A DNA stretch of 64,000 bases, taken from positions 7,109-71,108 of the forward strand of contig CAIFEZ010000002.1 in assembly GCA_903789595.1 (NCBI GenBank), given 5' to 3'. Positions 59,361-64,000 of the stretch are shown piece after piece (within the stretch, counting starts at the first letter, position 1; each line of letters begins with the position of its first letter). The position numbers were made by a program, and so were the translations under genes. The notes beneath the pieces are model-generated. The model saw only the letters and a program-made list of their open reading frames with translations. It ran no database searches and was not told where the DNA came from. Source of the DNA: an uncultured eubacterium 1-6 (GTDB taxonomy: Bacteria > Bacillota > Clostridia > Lachnospirales > Lachnospiraceae).

Positions 59361-59756
59361 TTATGCAATCTCGAAATCTGCTTCACACACTGCCTTGATC
59401 GGGAAAGGCATGTAAGAAGGCGCGATATGCTGCAGCACATTCAGGTGATGCACTCCCGCGGAAAGTCCACCCTCTTTACGAACGGTTACGGTCGCGTACT
59501 CTCCGAATTCCCAGCGGTAGAGCGGACTGATGACTGTACGGCACTCCTCCAAAGTGAAGGTCTCTCCATTCACCGTGAGAAGAACATCCTCACGAGGAAT
59601 GTCTTCCCCGTCGATATTAACCTTGATATCGCGAATGATCGACAAGGTGATTCCACGATAATACTGAAGCTTGAATCTGAATTGAAAACCGGTCGTCTTT
59701 CCATCTTCCACAACATTACGGAAACCTTCCGAATCATAAATTGGTCTGCCTGCCAT
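59361..59756 (-). CDS. dfgB: C-glycoside deglycosidase beta subunit-like protein (DfgB/DgpB, DUF6379)
   Basis: A 131-residue beta-rich protein resembling DUF6379, the small subunit of the C-deglycosylases DgpBC and DfgAB. Features are GFRNVVEDGKTTGFQFRFKLQYYRGI, a central DGEDIPREDVLLTVNG, and a C-terminal HHLNVLQHIAPSYMPFP, where the subunit meets the catalytic partner. In the known enzymes the beta subunit packs on the TIM barrel and completes the active-site region. The order small then large subunit on one transcript is the same as dgpB-dgpC. AGGAGG lies before the ATG. No promoter was clearly identified upstream. Confidence 0.75.
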   Translation of the reverse strand: MAGRPIYDSEGFRNVVEDGKTTGFQFRFKLQYYRGITLSIIRDIKVNIDGEDIPREDVLLTVNGETFTLEECRTVISPLYRWEFGEYATVTVRKEGGLSAGVHHLNVLQHIAPSYMPFPIKAVCEADFEIA

Positions 59757-60134
59757 AATACCCTCCTGAATTGTTTTCCTTGCTTTGCACAGTACGGCTC
59801 ATTCAGCCTCTCCCGGCGTCTGCGCCGTATCAGACTCCATGTGCCGTTCTGTATCTTTCTGATGTTTTCATTCTAGCAACGCTCTATAGAAAAAAATGCA
59901 ATCCAATTACGCTTATTTTCCCAATTCGTCCTCTTTTTTCAAATGATACTATGCTTGATAAAAAATATGTTTCATTTAACGCGTTTTTAATGAATGTGTG
60001 GTATGATTCTATACACAGGTACCAGTTAACGTGAACGACAGGATGTAATAATCATTCTTTGACAGGGACATCCTGCAAATGATCATACGATACCTTGTAC
60101 CACATGCTGTATAAGACAAATAAGGAGATAAGCG
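59757..60134. other. Divergent regulatory region dfgB / AraC-GH39 copy 4
   Basis: No gene is supported in this 378-bp gap. On the plus strand TTGACA (about 60049-60054) with GATCAT 16 bp downstream is a weak promoter candidate for the regulator gene. The AT-rich stretch around 59880-59995 includes AAAAAAATGCAATCCAATT (loosely like the GPH operators) and AACGCGTT, both possible operator sites for dfgB control. Confidence 0.4.
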
Positions 60135-62564
60135 ATGCGTCCAAGTGAACTGAATACAACCATGATTCGCTCCTGTGCAACCCGTTTTCTGGATTCCGAC
60201 ACTTCCTGGCAACCCGATGGATATGCATTTCTGCTTGTACTGGACGGAGCCCTTGCCCTTCAGTCCGCGGATCCGGACCTCTGCGGAAGCGACACTCTCT
60301 ATATCATTCCCGACCGACAAAAGGTCATCCTCAAGCCCCAGAACAACGCCTCTGTTTTTTTTCTCGTTCTTCGCGCGGAAGCGATGCTTGCCTGCACCGG
60401 AACGGAAGAAATCTTCCAGATGACCGCCCGGCTCCTTCCGGAAATCCGTCTGCAGGAGATTCGTCTGACATTGCGGCAACTGCGAGAAGAGGTTGCTGCT
60501 GCGTCCGATCCGGAAGATCACGCCCGGAACTTCTTCCTCTCGTCGGATCTGTTCCGGCTTCTCGGGCTTCTCTCCGATCCAGCGGAACAGAAGGGTTCCG
60601 GAAGGCTCGAAACAGATGATGTACCTCCTGCAATATCCTCCTCCACAGGACTGTTCGATGGCATCTCCTCTTACATGAAAAAAAACTATAACGCCGGACC
60701 CGGTCAGGCAGATACCGCCGCCCGCTTTCACATTTCTCCACAATATCTGGCCCGTCTGATCCGTCAGCACACCGGCCTGACCTTCCGCGGTTATCTGAAA
60801 CAAATTCAGGGCGAAGCTTTCCGCCTTTACCGGAAGCATACCGATCTGACAGACGAACAGATCCTGCAGTTGACAAGCCCCGACCGCTTCCGGTCCTCCG
60901 CAGACGCTTTTCAGTCCGTATACAAATCCCATCCGCTTCCCGGAAGAGCCGTCTCTGAATCCTCCATTTCTCTGGCTGTCTCTCCTGCCTGCGATATAGA
61001 GAACAGCTGTGCATCCGCCCTTATCCGCGTTCCGGCACAGTCCGGACGTCCCATGCCCGAGAGCTGGAAGTGCCTGATCAATCTCGGTTACGCCTCTGCC
61101 CTTCGGAACCTTCGTATCGAAGACACCTTATCCGCAATGCAGAATACCATCGGCTTCCGTTACGGACGAATCTGCAGAATTCTCGATGTCGCGCAGCGCT
61201 TTCAGATCGCGGACCGCTCAATCCTCGATTTTTCGCAGGCATTTTCCATCCTGGACATCCTGATGAAAAATCAGATGATACCATTTCTGGAATTGGGCAA
61301 CAAATCGTTTGCCATCCAGAAAAACAGCTCTGCCTCCTTTTACCCGGAAGGAAGCATTGACTCAAGAACGTATTACAAGCAGCTTCTGGAAATTCTTCCG
61401 GATTTTATCGGCACCTGCATCAACCGCTACGGACAGGAGTACTTTGATACCTGGCGCTTTGAGGTCAGCTACAGCTATACTGCGAATGAAAAAAATCCAT
61501 TCAGCTTCATACAATACCTTCGCGTGTTCCGCAGAATCCAGAAAATTATCCGTCGTTATTCCACAAAAGCAAGGATCGGAGGGCCCGGCTTTAATCGCTG
61601 GGATAAGTCCGGACAGATTCAGCGGGCGCTGGATCAGATGAAGGCCGAACAGTCCATCCCGGACTTTATGACCATCTACCTCTACCCTATGGAAAAGGAA
61701 CCCGATGGCATCCTTTCGATTCTGGAGGACCCCGGCGTCCTGATCCGGCGGCTGCAAAGCTTTGTGGACGCCTCCCGTTTTGCCTTCCCCGAGAAACAGA
61801 TCTGGGTCACCGAATTCAATTCCAATCTGTCTTCCAGGAATTATCTGAACGATTCTGTGTATCAGGCCGTTTATCTGTCTCGAATTCTCACTGCCGTTTC
61901 CGTGCTTCCGGTTTCCGCCATGGGCTATTATCTGCTCTCGGACGCCCCGCTTCGCTACTCGGATTCTCTGGAATTTCTGTTTGGCGGATGGGGGCTCTAT
62001 ACGGATACCGGACTGCCCAAAGCTTCCAGCAATACCTACCGTCTCCTCCGTATGACGGGAAGATATCTCGTACAGACAGGATCCGATTATCTGATCACCG
62101 CGAATTCCGAGAGCAGTTTTCAGATCCTTCTGACCCACTATCGCCACATGAAACCGGCCTACCGCCGACACAATGTCCCGGCACAGGCACTCACGGACCC
62201 TGAGCAGGTCTTTTTGCCGACGCCGGACCTGAAGTATACGATTTTACTTCCCCCGGTTCCTTCCGGAACCTATCTGCTGCGAAAATATACCATTGATTCC
62301 AGCCACGCCAATCTCTTTCACGAATGGCAGAAATCCGGCTTTCTGCCTCAGCTCCAGCCGGGTCTCCTGGAAGATTTTCGCAGCCTTTCGCAGCCGGTTC
62401 CCGAAATAAACCGGATTACGATCCTGCCGGGACAGCCGCTTAATCTGCACATCCGCCTTGACCGCATGCAGGTCTGCCTCTACTCCGTGGAGCTCTATTC
62501 CTCCCGCACGGATTTGACCATTTCCGATTTTGATGAAAAAGGAGAATTTCAACATGAGTTCTAA
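60135..62564 (+). CDS. AraC-like regulator fused to a GH39-like domain (copy 4), second HTH degenerate
   Basis: An 809-residue member of the AraC-GH39 group. The first HTH is recognisable (DTAARFHISPQYLARLIRQH). The second, normally IAxxxGFxSxxYFxRxF, reads ILQLTSPDRFRSSADAFQSV and lacks the GF core, so DNA binding may be weak or depend on a partner. In the GH39-like half the acid/base place reads RFEVSYSYTANE, while the nucleophile motif WVTEFNSN is kept. TAAGGAG precedes the ATG. It is divergent to dfgB and overlaps the next regulator gene by 11 bp, so the two proteins are translated together and may form heterodimers. Confidence 0.88.
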   Translation: MRPSELNTTMIRSCATRFLDSDTSWQPDGYAFLLVLDGALALQSADPDLCGSDTLYIIPDRQKVILKPQNNASVFFLVLRAEAMLACTGTEEIFQMTARLLPEIRLQEIRLTLRQLREEVAAASDPEDHARNFFLSSDLFRLLGLLSDPAEQKGSGRLETDDVPPAISSSTGLFDGISSYMKKNYNAGPGQADTAARFHISPQYLARLIRQHTGLTFRGYLKQIQGEAFRLYRKHTDLTDEQILQLTSPDRFRSSADAFQSVYKSHPLPGRAVSESSISLAVSPACDIENSCASALIRVPAQSGRPMPESWKCLINLGYASALRNLRIEDTLSAMQNTIGFRYGRICRILDVAQRFQIADRSILDFSQAFSILDILMKNQMIPFLELGNKSFAIQKNSSASFYPEGSIDSRTYYKQLLEILPDFIGTCINRYGQEYFDTWRFEVSYSYTANEKNPFSFIQYLRVFRRIQKIIRRYSTKARIGGPGFNRWDKSGQIQRALDQMKAEQSIPDFMTIYLYPMEKEPDGILSILEDPGVLIRRLQSFVDASRFAFPEKQIWVTEFNSNLSSRNYLNDSVYQAVYLSRILTAVSVLPVSAMGYYLLSDAPLRYSDSLEFLFGGWGLYTDTGLPKASSNTYRLLRMTGRYLVQTGSDYLITANSESSFQILLTHYRHMKPAYRRHNVPAQALTDPEQVFLPTPDLKYTILLPPVPSGTYLLRKYTIDSSHANLFHEWQKSGFLPQLQPGLLEDFRSLSQPVPEINRITILPGQPLNLHIRLDRMQVCLYSVELYSSRTDLTISDFDEKGEFQHEF

Positions 62565-64000
62565 AATCATTGCCGCACCTGGAGATCTTCCGGTACAGAA
62601 AACAAACTATCTGACCGTGCAGACCGAAACAAAGCTCGATTTGAAGGCCCATACCTTCTTCTGTGTCATGAGCGGAACCGTTCATGCCGAACGGCAGTCT
62701 TTTTCCTGTGAATATCCGGCAGGCTCTCTCTTCCTGGTCGCTCCGGATGAAAGTATGCGCCTGTCCGCAGAGGAACCGGCTGTTCTTCTCCTGCTATCCG
62801 TTGACTCTGATTTCATTTATGAGCATATGAACGGACGCCGGGTTTTTCTGTGTGATTCCGTCGCTCGCCCCGACTGTGATTATCTTCCCATGAAACAGAT
62901 GATTCTCCAAATCGCGGAATCCTGTCTCAATACCCTGCACACTGACCCGCTGCAGATCATGGGCAACCTCTATCTGCTGCTTTCAGAGCTTCGCAAAATG
63001 CAGCCTTCCGGTACTTCCGATTCCGAGACACCGGATAAATACCAGGACAGAGTCCGCGCCATTGAAACCTACATTGATCACCATCTGGCTGAACCTCTGA
63101 CACTCACCGAAATTGCGAGGGATTTCTACCTTACACCCCAGTATTTCTCCTCTTTTATGAAGTCTGCCTTTCACCAGAACTTCAAATCCTACCTGACGGA
63201 ACGACGGCTCTACTACGCTTGCAGGGATCTCGTCAACACGGACCTTTCAATAATGGAAATCGCTCTGCGAAACGGCTTTGGCAGTCTCTCTGTCTTCCGC
63301 CGGAATTTTTCCCTGCGCTATCACATGTCCCCGCTACAATACCGAAAAAAGCTGCAGAGTAAGTCGAAACCCGTTGCTGCCGTGCAGGACACCATTTCTC
63401 TTCCTCTGTCTTTCTCCGGATCAGCACAAAGCGACCGGCAGAAGCTCCTGCAGGGACTGATGCGTCAATCTGTCCTTGCACAGGCAGATGAGGATCAGGG
63501 TTCCTTCCGTCATATCAGCTCCGTCATAAATATCGGATCTGCAGCGAATCTTCTCTCCTCGAGATTTCGCGGCCAGGTAATACAGCTCAACAGCGAGATG
63601 CACTTTACCCATCTGCGGATCCTGGAACTCGTAAGCAGCAGCTTTATTCCGATGCTCCTCCCGGACTACAGCTATTATTTTCAAAATGTAGATACGGTTA
63701 TGAATTTTCTATTTGAAAACCACCTGGCTCCCTGGATTGAACTTTCGCGCCTTCCTCTCGAGCGTCGCCCCATTACCAGCGAGGACAGCAGCTTCTATGC
63801 CGTCCGCAGAAACCGCCGCTTCATGAATCTCCTCGAGCGTTTTCTTCAGCACATTGCAGGGCACTGGCCCGAGGGCTGGACCGGGAGCTGGCGATTTGAG
63901 CTGTGGATGTCTCCTACGGAAACCGTTGATGAATACATGCATGATTTTCGGGAGGTGGAGCACCTGCTGCATACATGGCTTCCGGGAGCTCGTCTGGGCG
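62554..64000 (+). CDS. AraC-family regulator fused to a GH39-like domain (copy 5), 3' end outside the window
   Basis: The frame is open from ATG 62554 (AAAGGAG 9-10 nt upstream) to the window end, 482 codons. It has a cupin-like sensor (KLDLKAHTFFCVMSGTVHAE), a complete AraC double HTH (LTLTEIARDFYLTPQYFSSF, then IMEIALRNGFGSLSVFRRNF and HMSPLQYRKK) and the first part of the GH39-like domain. The acid/base place reads WRFELWMSPTE, again without WNEP; the nucleophile region is beyond the window. It overlaps copy 4 by 11 bp and has the intact HTH that copy 4 lacks, suggesting a paired sensor-regulator unit next to dfgBA. Confidence 0.9.
   Translation, partial: MSSKIIAAPGDLPVQKTNYLTVQTETKLDLKAHTFFCVMSGTVHAERQSFSCEYPAGSLFLVAPDESMRLSAEEPAVLLLLSVDSDFIYEHMNGRRVFLCDSVARPDCDYLPMKQMILQIAESCLNTLHTDPLQIMGNLYLLLSELRKMQPSGTSDSETPDKYQDRVRAIETYIDHHLAEPLTLTEIARDFYLTPQYFSSFMKSAFHQNFKSYLTERRLYYACRDLVNTDLSIMEIALRNGFGSLSVFRRNFSLRYHMSPLQYRKKLQSKSKPVAAVQDTISLPLSFSGSAQSDRQKLLQGLMRQSVLAQADEDQGSFRHISSVINIGSAANLLSSRFRGQVIQLNSEMHFTHLRILELVSSSFIPMLLPDYSYYFQNVDTVMNFLFENHLAPWIELSRLPLERRPITSEDSSFYAVRRNRRFMNLLERFLQHIAGHWPEGWTGSWRFELWMSPTETVDEYMHDFREVEHLLHTWLPGARLG

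Noticed and set aside
59771-60034. 87-codon plus-strand frame upstream of AraC-GH39 copy 4
   Set aside because: AT-rich, no ribosome binding site or motif; better explained as a divergent promoter region.

Overview
The window looks like a chromosomal piece of a plant-degrading, anaerobic Clostridia, most likely a Lachnospiraceae gut bacterium. This is inferred from the low-GC-Gram-positive gene order ylxM-ffh-rpsP-khpA-rimM, strong AGGAGG-type ribosome binding sites, frequent TTG/GTG starts, ferredoxin/flavin-rich anaerobic redox enzymes, GPH-type sugar symporters and large AraC-GH39 regulators. No rRNA, tRNA, CRISPR array, integrase or complete insertion sequence was seen.

Layout. 0-3.5 kb: housekeeping SRP/ribosome operon on the minus strand, closed by an intrinsic terminator after rimM and followed by a partial zinc-ribbon gene with 15-residue tandem repeats. 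3.5-11 kb: carboxylesterase, GPH symporter, an AraC-GH39 regulator and an orphan peptide/glycoside-type ABC binding lipoprotein. 11-18.5 kb: VOC protein plus aldo/keto reductase, then a five-gene operon of two Gfo/Idh/MocA oxidoreductases and three AP-endonuclease-2-type TIM barrels. The two units share a 28-bp dyad operator. 18.6-22.4 kb: a PRD regulator, a LysR regulator and a YczE-like membrane protein. 22.4-26.3 kb: a more AT-rich patchwork with a truncated AraC gene, an AbiEi/AbiEii toxin-antitoxin pair with promoter and operator, and an AraC protein that looks like an AraC-GH39 regulator that has lost its GH39 half. 26.3-32.5 kb: a membrane protein and a flavin/iron-sulfur electron-transfer module (NuoF-like, NuoG-GltD-like, fumarate-reductase-like flavoprotein) plus SnoaL and ABM-fold small proteins. 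32.9-38.6 kb: a complete Opp/Dpp-type ABC importer. 38.9-51.4 kb: AraC-GH39 regulator, GH106-like hydrolase, MATE exporter, a Gfo/Idh pseudogene, GH43, GH3 and an esterase. 51.6-55.5 kb: two paralogous FMN reductases with zinc-ribbon tails and a second GPH symporter. 55.8-64 kb: three more AraC-GH39 regulators surrounding a gene pair that resembles the C-glycoside deglycosidase subunits DfgA/DfgB (DgpC/DgpB).

How it fits together (inference). The genes read as a glycoside/polyphenol utilisation island. Import would be by GPH symporters and the ABC importer, and ester and O-glycosidic bonds would be cut by esterases, GH3, GH43 and the GH106-like enzyme. C- or O-glycosides would be attacked by sugar oxidation (Gfo/Idh) and elimination (TIM barrels, DfgAB). 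The aglycone could be reduced by the FMN and FAD reductases fed by the NuoG-GltD/NuoF-like proteins and exported by MATE. Control appears to lie with at least five AraC regulators carrying GH39-like domains that lack the usual catalytic acid/base motif and so may be sugar or glycoside sensors. Several short duplicated operators upstream of functionally matched genes support this regulatory picture.
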